NCBI GenBank assembly: GCA_029931535.1
Contig: JAQPZY010001664.1
Location: forward strand, 7,076,001 to 7,140,000
Direction of reading: 5' to 3'
DNA from: Margaritifera margaritifera
Lineage: Eukaryota; Mollusca; Bivalvia; Unionida; Margaritiferidae
DNA length: 64,000 nt
A program made the position numbers and the translations under genes. This document shows, in pieces, positions 49,510-61,623 of the stretch. Each line of letters opens with the position of its first letter. Positions within the stretch are counted from its first letter, which is position 1. Below the pieces are notes generated by a model. It searched no databases and had not been told where the DNA came from. It worked only from the letters and a program-made list of their open reading frames with translations.

Positions 49510-50359
49510 TTACTTCAAGATGTGTCAGTACCTCATCAGAATTTTTTCAAAACTTTCTTTTTCGTTAAAAAAAAAGAACCGCAAAGTTGTTGGTTGAAAA
49601 TCATTTATAGCATTCTTCTGTTATTGGAGCTATGTGTAGTGAATCATACAATTCGTAAAGTAGTCTAGAGGCCGAACGGACGCTATTTCGTAATTCCTTA
49701 GTACAATCATCCTGATTTTTTCTTCTGATTTCAGAATCGAGATACTGCTTGAAAAGTTACTTTTTTGGTCTGTTAATATATTAGATTAGTATTTCAGGAT
49801 AAACACTTTTTCATAATATTTTCGATAAACTGTCAGAAGGGTCTTCATTGCGCTAATAGGAATTAGCGTATGTCTGCAATAATTTAAGTGTTCAGATCGC
49901 TTGGGAGAAGATGGGTGGCTCATTTTTTGAGATACATTCTAGCAACAGGATAGATGAGTTAGTGCGGATGCTTTATTGTACATGATGCCTATGTTGTCAA
50001 AACATGAATTGAATTAAGAATGTGCATGATGCGAAATTTGTCGAAGATGAGAACTGAAAAAAATATGTAGCCTAGTAAAATATGAAAAGAGAGAACTATG
50101 AGAAAAGAAAATCCCCTCCTGTTACTTAGACCACAGAAAACTTTTTTTCTTGAAAATATTAATAGATATTAAAAAAAAAGAATTATCCAATTAATTTCCA
50201 TATTGAAATTGAACATTTTCATTATGGAATGTTGATCGAACATGTTCAAATTCTCTTCAGGTTACATTTCATTGAGTAGAGTTATCGCACTTGCACTCTT
50301 GTTCTGTTCTGTTGTATTTTTCAATTTTTCCAAGCGTAATTTCTCTTCTTTTCATGACG
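49510..50359. other. Downstream flank of the CUB-like gene; no feature recognised
   Basis: Presumably starts with the 3' UTR. I saw no clearly placed canonical AATAAA close behind the stop, so the transcript end is not defined. Confidence 0.35.
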
Positions 50360-50960
50360 TTTAATTTTGCAGGTATAAAAGCTCATGTTCAGATTTCTTG
50401 ATATCACATATGGGTGTTAGACAAAGTAATCAGTTATCGCCATTGTTGTACACGTTATTTGTAAATGACATTGTTTCAAGTATTGAAATGTATAATGACG
50501 GCATATATTCAATGCGACGCTAAATAAGAAGACACAGATTGTTGTAAAATCGGTGCCTTTCCGGTTTAAAAAAAAATAAAACATAAATATTGGATGAATT
50601 AAGGCTATTCTATGTTTGGCTCAACCATGAGTTATGTCAGGTTCCGTTGGATCTGATACAACGATTGAGAGACCCCAATACAGTCAGAAACGGTATGCAT
50701 CATTCAGATCCTTGAGGAGACTAGAGTACTAATACAAATACTAAGTAATCTTTGCTTTTCATGGTTACAAGATCATTTGCGGAAACCAATGCCTCAGATA
50801 AATTAAGAATAAAAACGGAAGCTATGTGGGTCATGACATATCAGAAAATATAATAATTGTAATTTGGCTGCAGCTGAATCAAAATATTACTTTCCTTTGT
50901 TTTGTCCAAAGTATTCCAGACTCAGTTTCGTCAAAGACTACGATAAATAAATTTACAGAA
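50360..50960 (+). mobile_element. LINE (CR1/Jockey-type) reverse-transcriptase fragment
   Basis: SHMGVRQSNQLSPLLYTLFV then NDI at 50,410-50,475 is the RT palm motif GVRQG..LSP.LF.LF.NDI, with the usual G replaced by S. A second segment at about 50,867-50,940, AAESKYYFPLFCPKYSRL, resembles the Cys-containing C-terminal segment (E.EYHF.L.CP.Y..LR) of such elements. The YADD box and the sequence between are missing or shifted, so this is a relic. Confidence 0.6.
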
Positions 50961-52234
50961 TGCGTTGTTTATGGAAAAACATAAATATTAGTAAAATTAA
51001 AGAGGCTTTTGAATGAGGCACTGAAGAGGTGAGACGGTATTAATTTGTTCTCAACAATTTCTTGTAAGGTTTTGTCTGTACTACTGTGTTACATTTTTGC
51101 GTTTCTTTATTTCAAGATAATTACTATCATTATCACCAGGTATTAGAGATAATTGTATTTTCAATTTATTTATGCAGACATAGCTTTTCGGTAGTGTTCA
51201 CACAATATCACGATATATTTGGCGACTAAAAACACTGTAAAAGCTTTAATACTATATAAAACGAAATCGTACTGTATAATATTGTATTTTCGAGAAATCC
51301 GTTTGACCGACAGCTCAAAGTCTTCTTATACAAAATTAGTCTTGTCACGTGTATACCGTCTACATTTTTGTCAAGCTTCCGTACAACCGAAGGCAGCCGT
51401 AACAAATGCAAATTACTGAACATTCGATAAACAAAACACTTTTTATATGCTTGCACGTGTTACTGCCATGTTTTTATCAATATATTTCGTAATAGAACTA
51501 GTTAATATATGAATATGTTTTCCTTATATTTTTACAGTCCCTTGTACCGTCCTACATGAAATATTTATCCAACACGTGGGCGAAAAAGCAACAGATCTGT
51601 CCTAGTAATGAAATGTTTTCAGTTATGGCGATCATATATTTATGCCATACTGCGAAGAGCAGAAAGCAATGCAATTAATTTACAGATTCAAAGTAGTAGA
51701 TATATGAAAGTATAGGACCATATTAAAATCTAAAATGGTACAATCTTTTTCGAGGGGCGGTTCGTCCATGCGTATATAAATAAATATACTGGTAAATTTC
51801 AAGAAATTCAGATTTCACTTCTGTCATTATACGCACCACTCTTAAAGCACTGGACCAGTAAGATTCGAACAATTAAATTCAACAGTTTTTAAAGAGGTGG
51901 TAGAAATATTTAACGAATTTAACATGATGGGATAAAAGTGTGATCGAAGCTATAGTAAAAGTGATACAGGTCATTTATGCGTTCAGTACCGACCTTATCA
52001 GTAATGAGTGTGTTTTTTTAGAATTTGATTACACATACCTTTAAATGGCGATTATTCACTTTGTTTTGATCCTCATACATCCATATTACTTTGGAAGCTC
52101 ATTATTTACACGCCCCGAGAAACATATACGGCAAAACTCAATGTTAAAGTACGTGGAGTAAAAGATATTTTCTATGTCGTTTTAAATTACTGACAAAAGC
52201 CAGTATTTAAGACATCTTTGCTACGATCCTTAAA
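50961..52234. other. No gene recognised
   Basis: AT-rich; short incidental frames only. Confidence 0.4.
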
Positions 52235-53222
52235 GTCCATTTGCTTAAAAAAATAGAAATCAAGTTTAACAACAAATTAAACGAGACAACATCAACAACT
52301 AAAAAGAAATACGTTGAATTTAAAGAAAGATTAATTCAACAATCAACTTACACACTACACAAGGAAGGGTCTATGTTAATGAGGTGGATGACTAGTGGCA
52401 AGCAGACAATGCTGACATGCACTCATGTGAAAAGAAAATAACGGATATAAATATATTTGACAGTGATATCTAGTTTTTAAATATTCTTGGACTTAACAAT
52501 TGAAAACAAAGAAGGGAGATGATATACACGATGCTCACAGATAAGTCTTTAAAGAGAGAAAGCATAAAGAGATACAGTCTGATAACGGAAAAAAGTTTTG
52601 TAACAAAAATCTTTAGGATGTGCTGGAAAAGGAAAATATTAAATACTTTTCAACTTAATCAAACTAGAATCTGTAACGAATAGGTTTCACAGAACTCTAA
52701 AGAATAGAATGTGGAAGCATTTCTCTGAAAACGAAACCATAAAATGGGTTGACCTTTTACCAAACCTAATTGTGGGAAAAATGACACTAATCACAGGTCA
52801 ATCGACATGCATATGGGTGACGCAAGTAAGGAAGAAAACAGATCCAAAGTTTGGATCAGCCTGTTTGGGTACTTGACAGCTGATACATTTGGAACACCTA
52901 AATTTAAAATAGGTCAGTCAGAATTTCAAAATACAAAACAATTTTTGAAATGAGCTCCATAGCGTACTTTTTTGAAGAAATATTCAAATCGGTCATGCAA
53001 TTTTTAGGTGATCTAGTTGTTTAAAAACGGTACGATTTCAATATAGAGAGCATATTTTACGAACAAGAATTATCTCTACACGACAAACAAGATGATACTG
53101 ACAAAGCTGAAAGGATATTACAAACAAAACGAATGAACGACATAAAGTATGTACCAGAATAGAAAGGATACGATAAATCATTTAACAGTTGGCAAACAGC
53201 TGAAAACATTATGTCATGAAAA
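52235..53222 (+). mobile_element. Degraded Polinton/Maverick integrase with chromodomain-like tail
   Basis: Motifs of the retroviral-type integrase of Polintons appear in order across shifting frames. STYTLHKE is followed by VDD-stop-WQADNADMHS (about 52,385-52,420; first catalytic Asp in QAD). KEIQSDNGKKFCNKNL lies at about 52,580 (second Asp in SDNG). NRFHRTLKNRMWKHF at about 52,678 stands in the region of the catalytic Glu, which is normally VERFNRTLK, but the Val-Glu side is lost in a frameshift. HRSIDMHMGDASKEENRSKV then begins at about 52,795. The end, ERILQTKRMNDIKY and KGYDKSFNSW, matches the chromodomain-like tail. At least five stops and several shifts mean it is inactive. I saw no polymerase B, ATPase or capsid gene. 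Confidence 0.8.
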
Positions 53223-53281
53223 ATAAATAACTTACCAAAAGTACACCTGTCCTCCAAGGAAGGTATGTTAGAATCCTCCAT

Positions 53282-54754
<1,473 letters not shown>

Positions 54755-54913
54755 ATGGAAGATGAACAAGACAAAAAGGAAGAAGAATCAAAAGTTAGTA
54801 AAGAACATGAAAAGGTTACTCCACAAAAGCCAAAATATCCACGTCGAGTTGAAGTTGGCAGACAACTTGGAAAACGTTCAAAAGAAATAAAAATACCCAA
54901 GCTGAACGTTTGA
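54755..54913 (+). CDS. Small basic ORF (52 aa), possibly Polinton-derived
   Basis: The frame starts with an acidic/Lys segment (MEDEQDKKEEESK) and continues PKYPRRVEVGRQLGKRSKE. The K.P.RVEVG+.L phrase recalls the short basic proteins I associate with Polinton gene sets, and it lies 1.5 kb downstream of the integrase remnant in the same orientation. No domain is certain, and the neighbouring frame then reads RRAYTSLDDRKDAS, so a frameshift is possible. Confidence 0.3.
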   Translation: MEDEQDKKEEESKVSKEHEKVTPQKPKYPRRVEVGRQLGKRSKEIKIPKLNV

Positions 54914-55983
54914 AGAAAGAATAAGAAGAGCATACACATCATTAGATGATAGAAAAGATGCAAGTGCACAAATTTGGACTTTGTACTGTCTCCAAAGTTC
55001 AAATAAAATATATTATTTAATAGGTAGAGGTGTAAGTGTTTTATGTATTTTGTTGATTTGGCCTAAAAATAACATTTATTTTACTTCAGTGAGTCTTCAA
55101 CATACATTTGCAGTTGTAAAATATCTTGAAGTTGTACTTTGTCTAGTTTCTGCCATTAACAATGTACATTCAACTAGCAAGTTTTGCTTTGAATGGAGGT
55201 ATGCATGAAAATAAACAATGAAGAATACCAAGACATAGTGAAATTGAAAATAACAAGCGAAGGAAAGGAAGCAGTTTCATGAAAAAAGAGCATTGTAGAG
55301 AAGCTCCTTTTGGAGAAACTTACAACAAAAGGTGAAAATTTATCAGAAGAAAATTTAAATCTTTCCTATTTAAATTTCGCGTATACAAATGGAAAGTTAT
55401 ATTACAATATTCGGACTCGACGAGAGAGAGACCTATTTTACTAATACATTTGTCAACATAAATGGTAATCTATCGACATCGTTGCAAAGAATAGATTTCG
55501 CTGTTGATTACTTCAATTTTCCATTGACGTGAGAAACAGTATCTTCTACTACTTAAAAAACACGAATGAAACCAGGATTGTTGTACTTTCGTGTATTTTT
55601 ACAACCGTGAGATGTACACGAATTAAACAAAATAGGAAATGATTGCTACTGATAACAACGAAGAAATTATATAGATGTTGAATTTCTGAAACAACTCAAG
55701 AGCTACAATCACCACGAGTAATAATTGCAGTGTAGATAGCAAAATATATTGTTAAATTGTTATAATTTGCGAAAGTTATTGCAGTAGAGTTGTGCATGGA
55801 GGTTCTCAAGCAAAGATATCAATAGCCTTGTATAGCTTGATAATAATAATAATAATAATAATAATGACAATAAAATAATAAACAAATAATACATGTTATT
55901 ATTTTGGTATTTATCGCAAAAAATTGCGTACGTGTGAAGAACTTATTACTGGCTGTAATTTTGATAAGACTGCAAAGTCAAGG
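54914..55983. other. Unassigned; protein-like broken frames
   Basis: Around 55,310-55,540 + strand frames give NLSYLNFAYTNGKLYYN followed, after a shift, by TFVNINGNLSTSLQRIDFAV. These read like decayed coding sequence but I do not recognise a family. An (AAT)n tract lies at 55,842-55,865. Confidence 0.3.
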
Positions 55984-56330
55984 TTAGAATTTTTCATTTA
56001 GTCTGAAATTTCCATGAGTTTTCAATTGTAATATCCAGTATGGTTCCTTACATGTGCGTTCTGTGTCGGTCCACCCCAAGTCTGATTCAATGGGTAGCAT
56101 CTCAAAAGGCTCAACTGAATGTCCAGTCGAGTTGCAGTGGTTGGCGATTTTCGGGTTCATTTTGTTGCGAATGTGGCTTTTATGATTTTTCATTTCGCTT
56201 TCTGAAATCAACGGTTTTGCCAACATATTGAGTGGCATAGATCTTGCATGTCAGAATATAGATTGCATTCTTGGCTTGACATCGTAACTTCTGATTGATT
56301 GTGTAGCTAACGAAATAAAATCAAATATGG
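55984..56330 (-). mobile_element. Second Penelope-like element fragment (GIY-YIG C-terminus)
   Basis: The minus strand gives QKLRCQAKNAIYILTCKIYA then TQYVGKTV at about 56,300-56,220. This matches the PLE segment C.SKNVIYLITC..C..QYVGETG that starts the GIY-YIG endonuclease. After one frameshift it continues MKNHKSHIRNKMNPKIANHC, STGHSVEPFEMLPIE and KEPYWILQLKTHG, ending in LNEKF, the usual C-terminal order. It is truncated upstream (no RT). It differs in sequence from the 12-kb copy, so it belongs to another PLE lineage. Confidence 0.8.
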
Positions 56331-57162
56331 TTTATTTTCAGAGTTTCCAAATGATACAACCGTTTACAGAAGCCACAAAGCATTACTTTGATAATCAACA
56401 AAAATATACCATAACAAAAGTGTCTAACATTTTATAGCGACAATTATTATTTCTGGCTTGATCTGAGAAATCCAGATAATAGCAAATTGCTTGGAGGCGG
56501 TCATAAATCATCTCACGTTCAACAAGATATTCATTTACACATAAACATTCAAAAAATGTAGATGCTCACAAAATATATGTCTAGATAGTGTCTGATGCTC
56601 AGGTAAACATTCATAATTATTAGCTAAAATCAACTTTGTTTTAGATATGAATAACTAGCTTTAGCTCTATATCCATAAAGGAACCTCATACTATGATAAT
56701 GTGTAGGCTGACTATGAACTAAATCTGATAGAGACAGAATATAAAATTTTTTAAATTACATCGTTATCATCAGCCCAATTTTTTTGTTCAACAAGACTTG
56801 CAATAAAAAATAGTTACTAAAGGATGAAAAGGTGATTGTGATAAATACCGGAGATAAATTCTGTAAGTAGCTAGAGTTACTAATTGATGTCTATATTTTT
56901 TTAATTTCATGACTGTCTTCATGTTGTAATAACGAAAGCCACTAACCTAACAAAACTAACTTTTAATGGTTGACATTTTGAAATATCAGTATGGGTGATT
57001 ATGCAAAAGTACAATTCTGTTATGAAAGATTGCAAGAAAGTATATGTTTGTTAGTTGTGTTCTACAGGAAAGACAAAACAGCAATGGAAATTATATTCAT
57101 TCAAAATGATTTCATTGCAGCGTATCTACGAATGGAGATTGTGTAAACTTTCAAACAAAACC
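56331..57162. other. No gene recognised
   Basis: AT-rich; could include decayed flank of the Penelope-like fragment, but no RT motif is visible. Confidence 0.35.

Positions 57163-57190
<28 letters not shown>
57163..57190. repeat. Poly(A) tract, 28 A
   Basis: Uninterrupted A run. No AATAAA sits 15-30 bp upstream, so I do not call it a retroelement tail. Confidence 0.9.
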
Positions 57191-57193
<3 letters not shown>

Positions 57194-58045
57194 CTGACAC
57201 TTCAGTATCCTTTTGACTTTCTGTAAGGTAATGCATTTATATTGTAAATTAATTTTCTGGATGTTGTCAGTTTGGTTAAATAGAAAATCTTTGTACATTT
57301 CAAATTTTAAACCTTTTGTTATCATACATTTCTGTGTTTCCTTTCCAGGTTGTCGAATCAGCAAGAAAGTAATGTAAATCCCTTGTCGACATGAAATCCT
57401 CTCAGAAAAATCGATTTTTGTTGAGAGAAAACGTAGACCTGGTTTAATTAAGATTAAAAGTTTCGATGTAAATTCCAGCAAGTTGACCCAGGAACTGTAG
57501 ATAATGTTACAATCATTTTCTTCGACAAAACTGGTTGAGAGTTCATCCGAGCGAGGTTAATCTGGATATGGAATTACCAACGTAGAAGAACGTTATTGTT
57601 TGATTTTGAATTGGGTATAAGCTCATTCGCTTTTCACGAGTACCTCATAGATTACAAACTTATTTTGTTGCAAACGTTGACGACGCACTTTTACCTGAAA
57701 CTGTTTTCACAGTGCTTATGAGCAACATTGACGCTGATTTAAAGTGGAAACTCTAACGGCAGTTAATTCTAAGGACAAACTTGACTTTAGCAAACTAACT
57801 TGTCTGAAAAAGAACAACATTCTTAAACTTTATTTGTCAACAAGGAAAAATCACCAAGTTTTTATTTTAACAATTTCCAAGAAAATAAGTGCACGTAGAA
57901 ATATTTTTGCTGTGGAATTGAAAGTTTGAAAAGTTTGGATTTCGACAGTTATACATATGAAAATGATTGATTAGAGAGTGAAAATAACAAAGCATCTGGC
58001 TTTTCCTACAAATGGCCGGACACAGTCGTAACTTTACGGATAGCT
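57191..58045. other. Unassigned; protein-like broken frames ahead of the SK pseudogene
   Basis: Frames at 57,490-57,950 (VTIIFFDKTG, then LDFSKLTCLKKNN, LSTRKNHQVFILTISKK) look like decayed coding sequence. They might be the 5' part of the SK retrocopy or another element. I cannot assign them. Confidence 0.25.
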
Positions 58046-59607
58046 ATGACACAAGCAAAATATATCCTAATGATTCGAATACCGTCCATAATATCTACAA
58101 TACGTGAAATGATATCGAGCAAAGTACCTCTAGAAATGTGTTCAATCATTGAAAACCCAGGAATACATTTGGTCGGGATATACGAAAGACATAAACTTTA
58201 TTCAACTAATACTGAGTCGGACACATGTAAGAAAAGCCAAAAATACGATACGGTTGGAAATCTGTTGAAAAGACGCAAAGAATTATTCGGTAGAAGAAAA
58301 AGTGTGAGTGACATAGCATGACTGTTAGCCATGATTGGAATATGTCTGATGATTCTGGACACTGAGTTATCGACAGCTGAAGTGTATTCTCGGCAAAGTT
58401 TGGCATCGCATCTTTTAAAACGTGCACCACAGCGTTCACAGTTGCCTACTTATCATCCTCGGATGGTATCATAAGGTTGACAATGACTTGTTCATCGTTG
58501 ACAATGGTGTTGAGGATTGGTAGCTGGCCTTCACTACAGAAATAATCATGAAAATCGTATTCGAATTTATCGTCTACATCATTCATCCTATACCAGAGGA
58601 CATCACTCTTACATTGGAAGCGAGTGTGGCTGAAGACCAGAGTCCAGGAACTATGAAAGTTTCATTGGACGTCATCATATCTTTACCAATGTTTTTAAGG
58701 TGTTTCTTCATTGGTCCTGCCATAATGCTTGCACAGTAGATTATACCAAGATGCTTCGTCCCAGGGTCTTGGAGCGCTTAATGTAGTTCATTTAAACTAA
58801 ATATTTTTTAAATTTTAAAATCCTTGATGACTCTTCATCCAGAATATGTTCTTACTGTAATTATGCTTTGTATTCTCTTGTTGGCCAGCTGGACACTTCG
58901 CCTTTGCGAAATGTACGACACGGATGACCGTCAACTGGACACGATTCACGGGAGCTTCTTGAATTGCCTCTGGGTAATAGCGGTCACTTTCCTTTCCGTG
59001 GGGTATGGAGATATCGTATTGTGGAATGGGTATAGCGGTCATGACTGGCATAATGAGCGCCGGATGTACGGCGCTTGTCGTGGGCGTATTGGCGAAACGA
59101 TTAGAGTTGTCCAGAGCCGAGAAATATGTCCACGATTTCGTGATCGACGCTGGCCTTGACAAAAGTCTCAAGCATGAAGCGGCGAACGCAATGATAGCTG
59201 GTTGGTTTTTGTACAAATGCAAGAAGAATAAGATACACCCATCCAAAGCTGTAGCCTACCACCGGAAACTGCTGAAGGCCGTGTATAATATTACAGAAAT
59301 CAAGGCGGCACAAAGATGTTTGATGGATAACTCATTCACCATTTTCAAAATGAGCAAATCACAAGCAGAGATGTCTGCAGTTATTGACCTTATACGATGG
59401 CGAAATATTAGCTTAGAGGAAAAATGAGAGAGCATGGAAGCAAACATATCTCTCATCTATGACAAGGTGACAGCTATTAACAGAAGTATCAGAGGAGAAT
59501 CAGAAGCCGTACGTCACGTGGATTAACTTTATCGCTCAATTTATTAAAACAGTATCTGTTCAGATTGTGAATAAAGCAGAATTTAACTCTGAAAAAAAGA
59601 AAAGAAA
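58046..59607 (+). pseudogene. Processed pseudogene of a small-conductance Ca2+-activated K+ channel (SK/KCNN)
   Basis: The + strand follows SK channel order without introns. LLKRRKELFGRRKSVSDIA (about 58,262) is the conserved pre-S1 segment and MILDTELS is S1. YHKVDNDLFIVDNGVEDW (about 58,463) is the S2-S3 region and VYIIHPIPEDITL is S3-S4. SLDVIISLPMFLRCFF is S4 and YQDASSQGLGALN the S4-S5 link. CLWVIAVTFLSVGYGDI is the pore helix and selectivity filter. CGMGIAVMTGIMSAGCTALV is S6. The calmodulin-binding region and coiled coil follow. Lesions: TGA 58,319; frameshifts near 58,405 and 58,465; TAG 58,521 and 58,737; shifts near 58,745 and 58,800; an ~11-nt deletion just after GYGDI (about 59,010); TGA 59,425. 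AATAAA at 59,570 is followed 17 bp later by an A-rich tail (59,592-59,607). The family match is strong. The 5' limit is uncertain and residues before ~58,240 are only assumed to belong. Confidence 0.88.
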
Positions 59608-60330
59608 TTGTTGCAGGAATTAATAATATAAAAATTATTTCAGCTCATGCATCGATATATGATTGATTTAAAAGTTTTTGACCATGACCTAAGAAGCAGG
59701 AGGTAGAGTAATACTACTTGCTTAGCGTTTGAATCAATTTGATTCAGTTTACTTTGAATCGATTCTGTTCGAGTTCAAATTAATCCAATTTCATTCAGTT
59801 CAATTCGACTCATTTAAGTAGAAATCTTTTCACGTTTGCTATGATATTCATTGATAAAGAAAGCAGATACGGTCTATAGCTTTCAAATATTTTGATATGA
59901 ATGGGCTTAAACATCGTCATGTGTTATACTTGAATAGAAATGGAACAATTAGCACCGATTTGTCTGATGAAAGTGCCTTTGGGTAAGCAGTAAATCCGAT
60001 ATTTGAATAGCCTTTTTTGAGTCATCAATGCTACTACATACTTCAGTTTATTACTACATACTTCAATTGTATGCCTTTGTTTAGTTTTCCTCTGTATTTC
60101 ATGTATGTATACAATGTTTGGTCGAAAGAAAAGTGCCTTTGTCATGTCTTTATTCATGTCGTTATTCCCTTGGCGTGTTTGGCATTTTCACTGCAATTTC
60201 TAAACGTATTTTTTCATGTAAGATAATTATGGTGATAGTGACACTAATATATCGATTAAAAAGAAAAGATAAAAAAAAAAAACGAAACAAAGTATTCACG
60301 TCAGCAACAATAACAACAACAAGAACAACG

Positions 60331-60363
<33 letters not shown>

Positions 60364-60933
60364 GGATAGTAAACATTGGATATATTGATAATGCATATAA
60401 TGATGTGTTGGTTATAACGATGCACGTTGCACGGTACTTTCCGCTCTATAATAGAGATCGTATCTGTTCTTACGATATTTGGATAAAACGACATAAAATT
60501 CAAGTTCCCTTTCGCTTCATTATCCCCGGATAATAATTATAATAATAATAATAATAATAATAAGATGATGATGATGATGATGATGAATTAGAACCAAAGC
60601 TTCTTGTTTAACTCGATTTGTAAAGGTTATCATTCAGAGATAAAGTAGCCTCCTCTTTATGTAGTTGTTTAACAGAAAGCACATAATGATAGGCGATAGT
60701 TCATGCTGGGTTATTTACACGTGTTCCTGATGTATACGTGTTTTGTGAAAAAAATGTTTTCTGCTCCCGGTGTATAACAGCCATAAAAACTCAGTCTTAT
60801 TTTAAAATTACTGGTCTTTTCCTTTATAAAATTTCCACCTACACGCCTCGGCTGATTTTTGCAACAAATGAACACAAATATATATGTTTATTGTGTTGTA
60901 AAGTGATGCCAAACAACACAATGTTTTGTTATG
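59608..60933. other. No gene recognised; AAT and GAT microsatellites
   Basis: AT-rich. (AAT)n lies at 60,330-60,363 and about 60,536-60,562, and the latter is followed by (GAT)n to about 60,587. Degenerate TTCAATTCGA-type repetition occurs at 59,735-59,815. Confidence 0.5.
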
Positions 60934-61195
60934 ATATTACTTCACGTTAAAACCGAACAAGTCAAACAGCTGACAAGCAATCTTATGAATCTTAACATTT
61001 TTGATTTTTATCTGATTAGAGATGTAACTTTGCCTTATCAAGATTGTGTAAACAAAATAAAAAAATATTACTTCACGTTAAAACCGAACAAGTCAAACAG
61101 CTGACAAGCAATCTTATGAATCTTAACATTTTTGATTTTTATCTGATTAGAGATGTAACTTTGCCTTATCAAGATTGTGTAAACAAAAAAAAAAA
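60934..61195. repeat. Perfect tandem duplication, period 131 bp
   Basis: 60,934-61,057 is identical base for base over 124 bp to 61,065-61,188. Only the A-rich junctions differ. The unit begins ATATTACTTCACGTTAAAAC and ends in GTGTAAACAAAA. Complete identity implies a very recent duplication or an assembly artefact. Confidence 0.97.
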
Positions 61196-61339
61196 ACAGC
61201 TGATGTTGTCCAAGATAACCTCTTAATGACTTTTGTCAACATTAGATTAGACGCAAGGCATGATACACTGAAAATATTTCTAAATAATATTTTGAATACT
61301 TAAGATAATCACTCATCCTTCTCTCTTTCTCTTCCTACT

Positions 61340-61575
61340 ACAGCGACTACTGCCACCACCATCACCACTACCAACAACACGAACAACAACAACAACAACA
61401 ACCCACTACTACAACCACTACTACTACTGTCACCACTACCACCACCACCTACTAGGGCTGCAACGACTACTGCCACCACCATCACAACCACGAACAACAA
61501 CAACCCCACTACTACTACTGCCACCACCACCACACACCACCACCACCACCAACCCCACTAGTAAAACCCACACTA
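61340..61575 (+). repeat. (ACN)-rich trinucleotide region preceding the minisatellite
   Basis: Dominated by ACT, ACC, CCA and AAC triplets. A block containing CGACTACTGCCACCACCATC is present twice (61,344 and 61,470). It is preceded by CCTTCTCTCTTTCTCTTCCTACTACAG, split here as a pyrimidine tract plus CAG, which looks like a 3' splice site. One frame from 61,344 is Thr/Asn-rich and closes at TAG 61,559. Confidence 0.7.
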
Positions 61576-61623
61576 CTACTACCATATCTTCATAGTGTAT
61601 GCATGGGGTATGATGTCTGATAT

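Noticed and set aside
57163..57190. Poly(A) as 3' end of a retrotransposed copy
   Set aside because: No AATAAA at a suitable distance and no recognisable retrocopy upstream.
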